Shown: in pieces, positions 17,066-27,100 of the stretch | How positions within the stretch are numbered: the first letter of the stretch is position 1 | How the letters are laid out: the number at the start of each line of letters is the position of its first letter | IMG/VR virus record: IMGVR_UViG_3300025646_000056 | Location: 1 to 53,261 of that record | Length of the DNA stretch: 53,261 bases | Strand: one strand, 5' to 3' | From: a virus | The notes under the pieces: model-generated | The model's database searches: none | Seen by the model: only the letters and a program-made list of their open reading frames with translations | What the model was told of the DNA's origin: nothing | Program-made: the position numbers and the translations under genes

Positions 17066-18715
17066 ATGTATTTCTATGATTACAACTACGATGACCAACA
17101 GGGAGAAAAGTATAATGAAATTTATACTTATGATAAAACATGGAACGAATCAAGTTCAGCTAATAGACAAAAAGTAACAGGTGTTAATCTGGAAAATTTT
17201 TGGATTGATAAGTATGGACAAGATTTTTGTCCATATAGATCAGTGGGATACAGTGACATTGGATTTCGAAAACCAAATCAAAAAAGAGTAGGTGGAATTT
17301 CTATTGGTCAACCCGGTTCTTCTCCTTTAGAATATACTAATGGTTCACATCCTCGTTATATTCATTTTGGAAACAGATTAGTTGGTGTCTGTGGTCATTG
17401 TATGTCAAGTGTTGGTCTTCCCACTGGTAAAGCTGTATTTTTTAAATCTGACGGAACAGCAATAACATATGATATAGAAAATTGGCAACCTGCAAATGAC
17501 GTAGCATCGCAAACAGCTTTTATTCAAAATCCAGTAAATTTAACTTTTTCTTTTGGTGATTTTAGAATGTTTCGTTTAACATCAGATCCAGAACTAGATG
17601 GTATTCCTGCTGTGAAAAAAATGTTTGGATTTAGCAGTAGTGCAATTATGGCAAATCAATTATACCATCTTGGTCTTGGATTATTTATGCCAGGAATCGG
17701 AAATAATGGAGCTGGCGGACTTTTTGGTGGTGGACAAAGAATTGTTTGGTCTGGTGACTCTGGTACTCAGAAGTATATTAAAACAGATGATGGATGGTTT
17801 ATGACTTCGGCGGTAGGATCTGGACCCCCTTCAAATATCATGTCTACGTTGAATCTAGTGTCCGAAACAACTGATTATGAGGAGATTGCACCTTCTACTA
17901 AAAAATATTATGTAATGGAACAACTACAAGATTATACTCCATCAATAAATCAACAAAACAATAGTACTTTTTATGATTTTAAACTACAATCTAAATTATT
18001 TGCTGATAATGAATTTGGATCTTCGTCTAAACTATCAAATATAATAACAATGAAGAAAAAGTTCGGAGATGCTCCTTCGTTTAATCCAAATATATCGCCT
18101 GAACTGGAAATTGGAACTTTTTTTGGTTCAGGACTTACTCTTTATATAAACCCTGAAGGAAATTCAACTGTATTCTCTCCACTTCAAAATAATATGTATT
18201 CTGCAAATCAACCAAGTTCATCTCAAGTATCATATATCATGAACGATGGAAATGTTCTAGGAGATGGTTCAAATCTTCAAAACACAGATGTTTTTATTCC
18301 ATATGCAGGTGAAACTGGATCATTGGTTTGGGAAGTTACAAACCCTTGGGGAATGGATTCTGTTTCCTCTATAATTGATATTGTGGCTTTGGATCCACTT
18401 GTATACACCTATGGTTATGATCCATTAACTAAAGTGTTTTCTGGTACTGTTTCGGGTGGTACTGATTTTGATTTATCTATTCCTCCACAAATAAGTATTT
18501 TTTATTCTTTTTCGAGTGGAGCAACTGCATCAACAGTCACTGAAGAAACATTCAATTTAGAAATAGATATGTCCGATTTCGATACATTATATGGAGTGAC
18601 TCTCGGTGAATCTTTTATAGCTTATGGATCTGTAACGAGTCGGGTAAATGAGAATCAAAACATAAGTAGTACCGTTTATGGTGAATATACTTATGGTGGA
18701 TTGTTACCGAGTTAA
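17066..18715 (+). CDS. Virion-region protein with trypsin/chymotrypsin-like serine protease pattern
   Basis: 549 residues from the ATG at 17066, which has GAGGAA six bases upstream. An in-frame ATG at 17027 would lie inside the preceding gene and lacks a ribosome site. Tyr/Asp-rich N-terminus. Residues 95-260 look like a chymotrypsin-fold domain: strand RYIHFGNRLVGVCGHCM with His111, FFKSDGTAITYDI, FSFGDFRMFRLTSD with Asp165, and WSGDSGTQKY with Ser232 inside the diagnostic G-D-S-G, followed by a strand and Gly-rich turn. Residues 330-549 are beta-rich and may include an Ig-like C-terminal domain. It sits between gp7-like and gp8 in the baseplate operon, so it may be a virion-bound protease or an inactive structural derivative. 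The protease fold is inferred from motifs only. Confidence 0.55.
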   Translation: MYFYDYNYDDQQGEKYNEIYTYDKTWNESSSANRQKVTGVNLENFWIDKYGQDFCPYRSVGYSDIGFRKPNQKRVGGISIGQPGSSPLEYTNGSHPRYIHFGNRLVGVCGHCMSSVGLPTGKAVFFKSDGTAITYDIENWQPANDVASQTAFIQNPVNLTFSFGDFRMFRLTSDPELDGIPAVKKMFGFSSSAIMANQLYHLGLGLFMPGIGNNGAGGLFGGGQRIVWSGDSGTQKYIKTDDGWFMTSAVGSGPPSNIMSTLNLVSETTDYEEIAPSTKKYYVMEQLQDYTPSINQQNNSTFYDFKLQSKLFADNEFGSSSKLSNIITMKKKFGDAPSFNPNISPELEIGTFFGSGLTLYINPEGNSTVFSPLQNNMYSANQPSSSQVSYIMNDGNVLGDGSNLQNTDVFIPYAGETGSLVWEVTNPWGMDSVSSIIDIVALDPLVYTYGYDPLTKVFSGTVSGGTDFDLSIPPQISIFYSFSSGATASTVTEETFNLEIDMSDFDTLYGVTLGESFIAYGSVTSRVNENQNISSTVYGEYTYGGLLPS

Positions 18716-18719
18716 AAAA

Positions 18720-18727
18720 TATAAATA
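18720..18727 (+). promoter_or_regulatory. T4-type late promoter box upstream of gp8
   Basis: A perfect TATAAATA lies in the 29-base gap between the protease-like gene and gp8, ending 17 bases before the ATG, with AGAGGA between. Matches the box recognised by gp55-RNA polymerase. Confidence 0.75.
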
Positions 18728-18744
18728 CCAAGAGGATAAAATAA

Positions 18745-21174
18745 ATGACCAATCTACAGTTTTCGTTTAATGTATCAGCAGCTCAATCATTTCTTAATGA
18801 TTTTTCATCAAAGAATGATTCTTACTATATGATGATTTCAAGACCTCAAGCATGGGTCAATGATGATATTCCTCCTGCCGTTGTAGATTCGGTTTCTGAA
18901 CAAGTTGACTTGTGGAAAAACTGTATTGCTGCCAAGAAAATAAATTCAGAGAATGTTCGTCTTGTAATAGACAGACATGACTGGGAATCTGGTGCTGTGT
19001 ATTCGCAGTTTTCTGATATTCAGGAAATTTTTAGATCCGTCACATACGATAATCAACCATTTTATGTAATGAACTCACAATACAAAGTGTACAAGTGTTT
19101 AGATAATAATGGTGGTTCTCAGTCCACAGTAGAACCAACACACACATACGCTGACATACAAACACCAGGCGCAGACGGATATGTGTGGCAATTCATGTAT
19201 CAATTATCAGAAAGTGATTTTGATTTTGTAACCGATGGATTTATCCCAGTTTCTCTTGCTGGATCTACCACTAAAATCGGAACCATTGAATACTTGCAAA
19301 GAGAAGTTCAAGAAAATGCAAGAGGTGGTGCTATATTTAATGTGAGGGTAAATCAGACAGGAAGTTACTGGCAAGATGCTAGAATATTAAAAGGTGGAAA
19401 GACTGTCGAAGATTTCTTCGTAAAACACAAAATAACAAACATAGAAAATGATCAAGAGTATTATGTAAATTCCGAGGGAGTGACATATGATGTCGCTAGG
19501 TTCTCAGCTGCTGGAATGAATTCTTTTTCTAAAGACTATTATCGTGGTTGGGCAATCACAGATTATGACATGGGTACATCGACGGGTGTTCCAAGCTTCG
19601 ATTATAGTGTCATTGGTTACTATAAGAAAATAATTGGAAACAGTGGTGATTTTGTTTACACGTCTCGATTCGAATCTGATCCAGAAACAACTCAAGGGTA
19701 TTATAATATAGTTCCTTATGTTTTCATTACAAACGGAACAGGTTCAACTCAAGAAACGAATGTAATCGTGGCTCCTGTGTTTGATGATGTTGTTGGTTCT
19801 ACTGATACTAGTTTAATACGAGACAACGAATTAACTGTGTTAGAATCTAAAAAGATAACTAGAGTCAGAACACTAGATCCCGGATCCGATGTGTATCAAC
19901 CTTTTGTTTTGGTGTCCCCTACACCTTCGGGATTAAATTCCGGTGCAGGGTTCAATGCTGACGCATTTGCTTCTCCGCTAGGTGGTCATGGATCAAATGC
20001 GGTGGAAGAATTGGGTGCAAATAAAGTAATGATTCGAGTTCTTCTCAAAGGTTCAGAATCAGGAGCTTTTGATGTTCAAAATGATTTTAGACAATTCTCT
20101 ATTATAAAAAACCCTCACAATTCAGGATGGACTTCAGATGTGGTCGAAGGTTCTGTTGCGGGTTCAAAGACACCAGACTATACAATATTGAATGTGAGAA
20201 ATGATCTGAATACCGTTTTGATTGATATGGCTAGCACATTACAACACTCACAAAGTGCCTTCACTATAGGTCAAAAAGTCCATCAGGGAGAATATAGCCT
20301 TAATCAAGCACGGGGAACAGTTTTGAAATGGATAGGAGGAGTCGCTGGACAACTCACACTATCGGTTGATAATGGAAAATTTAGAAGTTGTACACCTGAA
20401 GAGATTTCAACAACATCTGGTAGAATCTTTTATGGCGAAACAACAGGAACCGCCTATACAGGAGGAAGTGCTGGACCTTTTGGTGGATTTATTGATTCGG
20501 TCGTAACCAACAAATCTTTTGTGAATCAATCTTACCCAGAAGGATCTCTGGTATATGGTCTTGATTCTGGTTCTACAGGAAAGGTAGTATCATGGAGATC
20601 AGAATCTGACGGGGAACGAGGAACTTTAACTCTTCGAAATGTTGTTGGAGATTTTATTCCTCCAAGAGTAGCACTAGGAACCCAGTTGGACGGTGAACCA
20701 GTTTTTGGTTTTAGTGTCTCCTCAAATGGAAACTATAGCATATCAAATACACCGGTTTCAGTTATCACTAAGATAACCAAAGAACCAGTCACAGTTGATG
20801 AATCACATCGTCTCACCAAAAAGATTACATCGTTCTTTTCAGATCCAACATTCCAGTTAACTCCAAGTTTATTGGATCAACCATTGAAGAAGGAAAATGG
20901 TGTTTTCAACTCTACAATCGTGAGTATGAATTATACTGATGGAGTTACCTCTGGTGTTGATGGAAGTACGGTAGATTTTTATGTGACTTCAGTTTCTGGG
21001 TCATTAACAGGAGGGGATGTTTTAAATCTTTCTGGATTTACATCCTCATACATTTCAGGTTTAGAACCCGAATTTTTACCATACACCGGACAAGTGTTAT
21101 ACATAGAGAATGTAAGACCTGTACAAAGAAACTCAGATCAAGACGAAGAAATCAAACTCGTCATTGACTTCTAA
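18745..21174 (+). CDS. 8: Baseplate wedge subunit gp8, enlarged
   Basis: 809 residues, against 334 for T4 gp8. The N-terminal part carries the gp8 hallmarks: YYMMISRPQAW (28-38, T4 'FITFGRSEPW'), VIDRHDWESG (T4 'VIPRRDWGD'), YKVYKCLD, and PGADGYVWQFMYQL (T4 'PGDGYVWEYLFEI'). The end also matches: GQVLYIENVRPVQR with EEIKLVIDF (T4 'GEMIYMENRPP...EEINILFTF'). The gp8 halves are separated by a large insertion that includes one clear copy of the repeat module (residues 501-574) and a second degenerate copy just after. T4 gp8 dimers join gp7 and gp10 in the wedge. Sharing a module with gp7 is notable. It has its own late promoter. Confidence 0.9.
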   Translation: MTNLQFSFNVSAAQSFLNDFSSKNDSYYMMISRPQAWVNDDIPPAVVDSVSEQVDLWKNCIAAKKINSENVRLVIDRHDWESGAVYSQFSDIQEIFRSVTYDNQPFYVMNSQYKVYKCLDNNGGSQSTVEPTHTYADIQTPGADGYVWQFMYQLSESDFDFVTDGFIPVSLAGSTTKIGTIEYLQREVQENARGGAIFNVRVNQTGSYWQDARILKGGKTVEDFFVKHKITNIENDQEYYVNSEGVTYDVARFSAAGMNSFSKDYYRGWAITDYDMGTSTGVPSFDYSVIGYYKKIIGNSGDFVYTSRFESDPETTQGYYNIVPYVFITNGTGSTQETNVIVAPVFDDVVGSTDTSLIRDNELTVLESKKITRVRTLDPGSDVYQPFVLVSPTPSGLNSGAGFNADAFASPLGGHGSNAVEELGANKVMIRVLLKGSESGAFDVQNDFRQFSIIKNPHNSGWTSDVVEGSVAGSKTPDYTILNVRNDLNTVLIDMASTLQHSQSAFTIGQKVHQGEYSLNQARGTVLKWIGGVAGQLTLSVDNGKFRSCTPEEISTTSGRIFYGETTGTAYTGGSAGPFGGFIDSVVTNKSFVNQSYPEGSLVYGLDSGSTGKVVSWRSESDGERGTLTLRNVVGDFIPPRVALGTQLDGEPVFGFSVSSNGNYSISNTPVSVITKITKEPVTVDESHRLTKKITSFFSDPTFQLTPSLLDQPLKKENGVFNSTIVSMNYTDGVTSGVDGSTVDFYVTSVSGSLTGGDVLNLSGFTSSYISGLEPEFLPYTGQVLYIENVRPVQRNSDQDEEIKLVIDF
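20245..20466 (+). repeat. Copy of the gp7 repeat module inside gp8
   Basis: 74 codons (gp8 residues 501-574) match module four of the gp7-like gene closely (HSQSAFTIGQKVHQGEY, RGTVLKWIGG, LTLSVDNGKF, then IFYGETTGTAYTGG). Similarity is visible even in the DNA (shared AAGTCCATCA/AGGTCCATCA and GGAACAGTT stretches), suggesting fairly recent copying or recombination. A weaker copy (GSLVYGLDSGSTGKVVSW, then GTLTLRNVVGDF) follows directly. Confidence 0.8.
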
Positions 21175-21188
21175 GGAGCGAGATAAAT

Positions 21189-24100
21189 ATGCCTTCATAC
21201 GATCCAGACCTGACATCAGGTGATCCATACTACGACGATTTCGATGGTACTAAAAATTATCTGAAAATTTTGTTCAAGCCTGGATTTGCTGTTCAAGCTA
21301 GAGAACTTACTCAACTCCAAACGGTCTTACAAACACAAATCGAAAGATTTGGAAACTTTGTATTTAAAAATGGAACTCCTGTTTACGGATCTGGTCTTAC
21401 AGAAAAAAGCATATCTTTCGTCAGAGCTCAAAGTCTATCTGATGCGAATGTTTCTGCAATCGTTGGTGATGTTGTAACTGGAACCGGAGACAAGGCAAAT
21501 CTTCGTGCAAAGGTAATCAAGGCGGAAACTGGTTTATCATCTGGATCAGATACATTCCCAGTATTATTTTTGCAGTATCTAAGTGGTGGTGGTACAGCTG
21601 GAGATTTCTTCACGATCAACGATGAAGTATACAGTGAAAATCAAGATATATCATTCAATGTGAAAGAAAATGAAAATGATCTGATTGCTGCGACAGGCGA
21701 TGCACTGGCATGCTCTATTGACTCTGGTATATTTTATGTTGATGGATTCTTCGTTTATATAAATCCACAGACTGCAATCCCATACAGACTTTCTGAAGAA
21801 AATGAAATTGAAAAACCATCAGCGTTAGAAATTGGGTTCGAGTCTGGAGCTCCCGATGGCGTTCGATTATACCAGTACCCAACCAACAGAGTTGGTCTTC
21901 AGATTAACAAACAAGTTATTGATGCGTTCGATGATGCTACACTAACAGACCCATCTCGCGGATCTTATAACTATTCGGCGCCTGGTGCGGATCGGTATCA
22001 AGTTGATCCAGTGTTCACTTCCAAAGTATTGAACATAACAACAAACACCCCAAGTGAATTTATTGATGAAGATTTTGTCGATGTCCTTCGAGTCGAAAAT
22101 GGAATTGTTACCAGACGATACAACAGAACAGAACTTTCAGGTTTAGAAGATACTCTTGCAAGACGAACATATGATGAGTCTGGAAATTATACGGTAAGAC
22201 CTTTTAATGCAAGTGTATTGAATCATCTTAGAACTGACAAATATCAAGTTGATGTTACACTTACATCGATAAGTGAAATATTCTCTCAGGGTGACATTAT
22301 CTTTGGTTCTGGTTCTACCGCAGAAGTTCTTGATGTTCTTGATCGAACAAACTATGTCGGTGCAACAGCCCAACGACTCATTGTTGACATGCAAACTGGT
22401 CGGTTCGATGAACAAGACACCATAGTTGAAACTGGAGTTTCTCCTGCAGCGGGTGGTGTGATGACCAAGGTACAATTCCTTCCAGATGCGACTGGTGTAT
22501 ATTCTACAGAGCAAGGAGGAACGGCTGATAAACTAGCGGTTTCCATTAACCCAGGCAAAGCATATGTTTTCGGTTACGAGTTCGAAACACAATCCCCAAC
22601 CAACATCGAAACAGATAGAGCAAGAACAGATGATTCTCTCCAAGGAATCGATCTAAATGCTATTGTTGGTAATGCGATGATTGCAGAAACCGATTACCTC
22701 CCTGCAAACGATGAAGCTATCAAATATTCAGGAAACAGATTTGACAACTATCCGTTTGACAATACAACAACAATTCTCGGAGCTGCTGGTCCATTTAGTT
22801 ACAACAATTTCCCGCAGGTTGATTTGAAATCAGATTATGTTCAAATCAATATTCCATATAGAGCAAATGAATCTGCTAGAGCAAAGATCAATTACTGGGC
22901 TCCTCTTTTTGCCACCGAACACAATGCAAACTACGATAGCGCTTTGGTTCTTAGTAATTTTTCTTCAGCAACTCTTGCATCCTCATCCGATTCTCTGGTA
23001 GTTGGTCAAAACTCTGGAGCATATTACTTACCAACAGTAGCCACTGATGGCGGATATTCTACGATTGGTCAAGGTGTTGATTTTGCTCCAAATGAAAAAC
23101 TCGACAGGTATTTGCAGAAAATAGTTTTTAGTGAAGGTTATAGAAGTACCGCTAGGTATTCAACCTTTAGGGGACTAGATCATGCTGCTGATGCTGGTTA
23201 TAACCAGATTTATGGTGATTTTATGGGTGAGGTCGCAGAACAAGGAGCTACCTGTGCTGCCCTTCGACAGATTTTCTTAGGAAACATAGATCAAAGCGTG
23301 GGTGAAGGTGTTGGTCCAAGTGCATATCTTAGATCAGCTGGTATTGCAAGAAGATGGATTCCAGCAGGAACTGTTGCGAATAGAAGAAATAGTTCATTGA
23401 TAATTCAGTCTGCTGGTCCTGGCGGATTTTCCAAGGCCGGAAATGTTATTCAACAGGGATGGGCTGGTATCTCTGGAACCACTCAGAATTGTACCCCAAA
23501 TGCTTACGGATCTAGTATTCGAAGCATCGTGAACAAAAGCGTTTATGCGATTCGAGTGGGGGATGGATATCAAAACGATAGTGTACCATACAACGAAACA
23601 TTAAACTTTGCTGTTGGTGAAGTCGTCAGACAATTCCAATATGGTGTTACGAACGATGCCTCAGCTGGTGGATTTGAAATAGCTGGAGGTTTGTATACAA
23701 ATCCAAATGATCTCCAAGAAGCAATCGGTGAAGTTCTCGCATGGGTATTGACTTCTTCTGGACCTGTAGTTTACATTGAGCTCGTATCTGGAGATGTTCC
23801 ATTCTTACCAACATGCGGGTTTAATTCGTCTTCATATCCCGGAATCATTCCGACATCATTCAAAACATCATGCCCTAATAAATTTGTTGGGTTTATTGAC
23901 AGTGTTTCAACTGAAATTCCAGAAAACGGTGGGGAAACAATCGATTATGTATTGACGTATGGAGCAATTGATGGAACAGATCAAACTCTTGACGTTCAAG
24001 AAATTATTTTCGATGCGGACGATAACGGAATTTTACAAAACGGTTATTTGAATCTGATGCAAGATGATGTGATCGATGGTATTCCCAATTCAGATTTTAA

Positions 24101-27100
24101 TCCGGGTTCACCTGCAATATCTGGGAAGACGGTAGAAGGAATTGTAGAAGACGGATATGTTTCTGACAATTACAAGCATGGACAATATGTTCTTCAGTTC
24201 ACATATAATGACTGGGTTGACACAGTTTTGTCTTATGATGATTATATCAATAACGCGGATATAATCAACAAGGGCGTGGTTGTAAGTTGGGATCCAAGTC
24301 AGAACAAATTAATCACATCACTGTGTGATGGATTCCAAGGATTCCAAAGAGATTTAGGTTACATCTTTGGTCTATACGATCACACATGCGACAATAAGTT
24401 TGTTGCTTATGGTGCAAATGGAATTGCTTCGAACTCTACCGTTCTTTCAGACTTTTCAGCGATAGTCGATCTCAAGGACACATATAATGTAACAACGAAA
24501 AACTTTGTAGGGTTTGGAAGTTATATCGAAGGCGAAACCGCTTCTCAGTTGTTACAGTCCAAGAGTAATTTTGTCCCAGGCCGTTACTATACCGTCGGCG
24601 AATCTGTTGTTCAAGCTGTACCGGGTGGAACTCCAACTGGGTATGCAACTGGTGTGGTTGAATCCTTTTCTGCTAGGGATTTAGGAAATTCTGGTGACAC
24701 TCAAGACACTGTTCTTCTTATAAAGACCAATCCGGGTCCAACATTTGAAGTTGGATTTAATGCCTCTGGAATATTGGAAGGTACTGTTTCAAACGGGGTT
24801 TATGTTAAGAGTCCTACTGGTAGGATTACAACAAACACAAGTGCGTATGGATTAAGTAAATCATTCTTTAGTGGTCATCTGGGAACAGGTGGAAATTCTT
24901 CAGACCAATACTACAAAAACGTGCCAGTAACAATAGGTAACGCAAGAATTAGACAGATCCGTGAACTGTCAAACGATGCACACATAGTATCTTTCTTTGA
25001 TGTAAATATGTTCAACAAGAGAGAAAATAAGAGTTTCTTCTTGAGTGAAACAAAGAGTGTCTACTATGGATACGCTAAGAATTCTGATGCAGTTGGTCCC
25101 GACAACACATTTGGCGGCAAACTTTTCGATATACATCCAAATTATCTTGGTAGAGTTTATAACCCAGATAAAACTTCATTAATGTTTGAGGTTCCTGTCG
25201 GTGATGTTGTGAAGTCTATAAATTCTATGGACTACAGAGCGATTAAAGAATTTACAATAGACTTTGGTGTAAATACAGAAACGTCGATTTCGAGTGGAAA
25301 TTCTCTTCTTAGATTTGTGGGCGGAGGAAGTTCTGGTGGTGTGGTTGACGGTGTTGACCTGAACAATTACATCATGATAGACAACGACGGAAAGATCATG
25401 GATCTTCTTTCTGATGCGTTCACTCTTCGAACCAACAATACAGATTTTGGTGATTTTGGAAAACTTACCATCACCAAAAATCAAGGCGGTGGTACTGGAA
25501 CATTCCCAACAACAACTCGATTCTCCTTGATTGCTTCTCTGGATGTTAACCCAGGCGAAAATATTCAATCAAGTCCAATTCGATTCAAGAAACTGAAAGA
25601 ATTCACAGAAACATTTGCTTCTGGTGATATTAAAACAACCAAGGATGGACAAAAATACTTCGAGTTGTCAAATAATGATATCTATAGTTTCATCGATGCT
25701 TATGATAATGGTGTGGGACTTACCGCAGATGTTTACGACAAATTCACTCTTGACAATGGCCAGAGAGATAATCTGTACACAAGAGGTAGACTATATCTAA
25801 TCAACAATGGTCTTTCTGATTTTGGTTCAACAACAGATGTATCATTTGGAAATGCTAATTTTGTAACACCAGTAGAAGTGACATATCGTTACTTTGAACA
25901 CAGTGGAGTTGGTCCTTTCGTTGCCGAATCGTATATTAACGAAACTCCTCAACAATCTGACGAGTTGAAATTCACATTCGATGATATTCCAGTTTATGTT
26001 TCTCCAAATTCAGGAGAAGTTACTCGTCTGAATAAGGTAGTAGACTTCAGGCCATCGTTTAACGGTACAAACTTCACCGATGTTTTCCTACCAGCAAGTG
26101 GTCAAGCATTCAATATATCATACTCATACTACCTGCCTCGAATTGACCGGTTGGTGGTTACAAGAGATAAAAACTTTAAGATCATTAAGGGTGTTCCGGC
26201 TCTTGATCCGAAATCACCAGACGATGTAGTTGATGCGATGGAACTCTACAAATTCTATATTCCTGCTTACACATATAATCCAAAGGATGTCGTTTCCAAG
26301 TTCATAGAGAACAAACGATTCACAATGAGGGATATTGGTAAGTTGGAGAAGAGAATCGAAGAGATTGAATACTTCAGTACCCTTTCATCTCTCGAACGAG
26401 AAACAGAAGCCTTGTTTGTGAAAGATGCGAATGGTAACGATAGATTCAAGAATGGAATTATTGTAGATCAATTCACTGGTCACGATATTGGTGATGTTCA
26501 AAATCCAGATTACAATATCTCGATCGATTTTGAGAATCAAGAATTGCACCCACCATTCTCCTCAAGAAATGTTGACTTTGATGTTCTCACCCTCAACAGT
26601 TTGCATAAGACAACAGACAATCTAGTCATGTTGCCGTTTACAACCGAAACTCTGATCACTCAACCACTTGCAACCAATACTGCAAACTTGAATACATTCG
26701 GAGCACTGAACTGGTTGGGTCAAGTTGTTCTCGATCCACCTCTCGATAACTGGTACGATCTGAACCAAAATCCAGATGTTCTAATCAACGTCGAAGGCGA
26801 AAACGATGCTTGGGAGAACTTAGGATCCAAAGCATTCGGAACTAAGTGGAACGATTGGCAGTCGTCTTGGTCTGGTGTCGAATCAAGAATCGATAAGGCA
26901 AAACTGCCAAGCAAGGACAAATCCAAGAGAGTAACAAAAACAACTGTTCAGAAAGATCGAAACGGAATTACAAACAAAGCAGTTCCTGACAGAGTTCTAA
27001 ACAAAGTCGGAAACAGAATAGTTGATACGAGTATCATTCCATTCGTTCGTTCAAGAACGGTAAACGTGACAGCTACAAACATGCGACCCAACACAAGGGT

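Noticed and set aside
21182-21189. GATAAATA before the giant structural gene as a late promoter
   Set aside because: It runs into the start codon, so a transcript from it would begin inside the gene.
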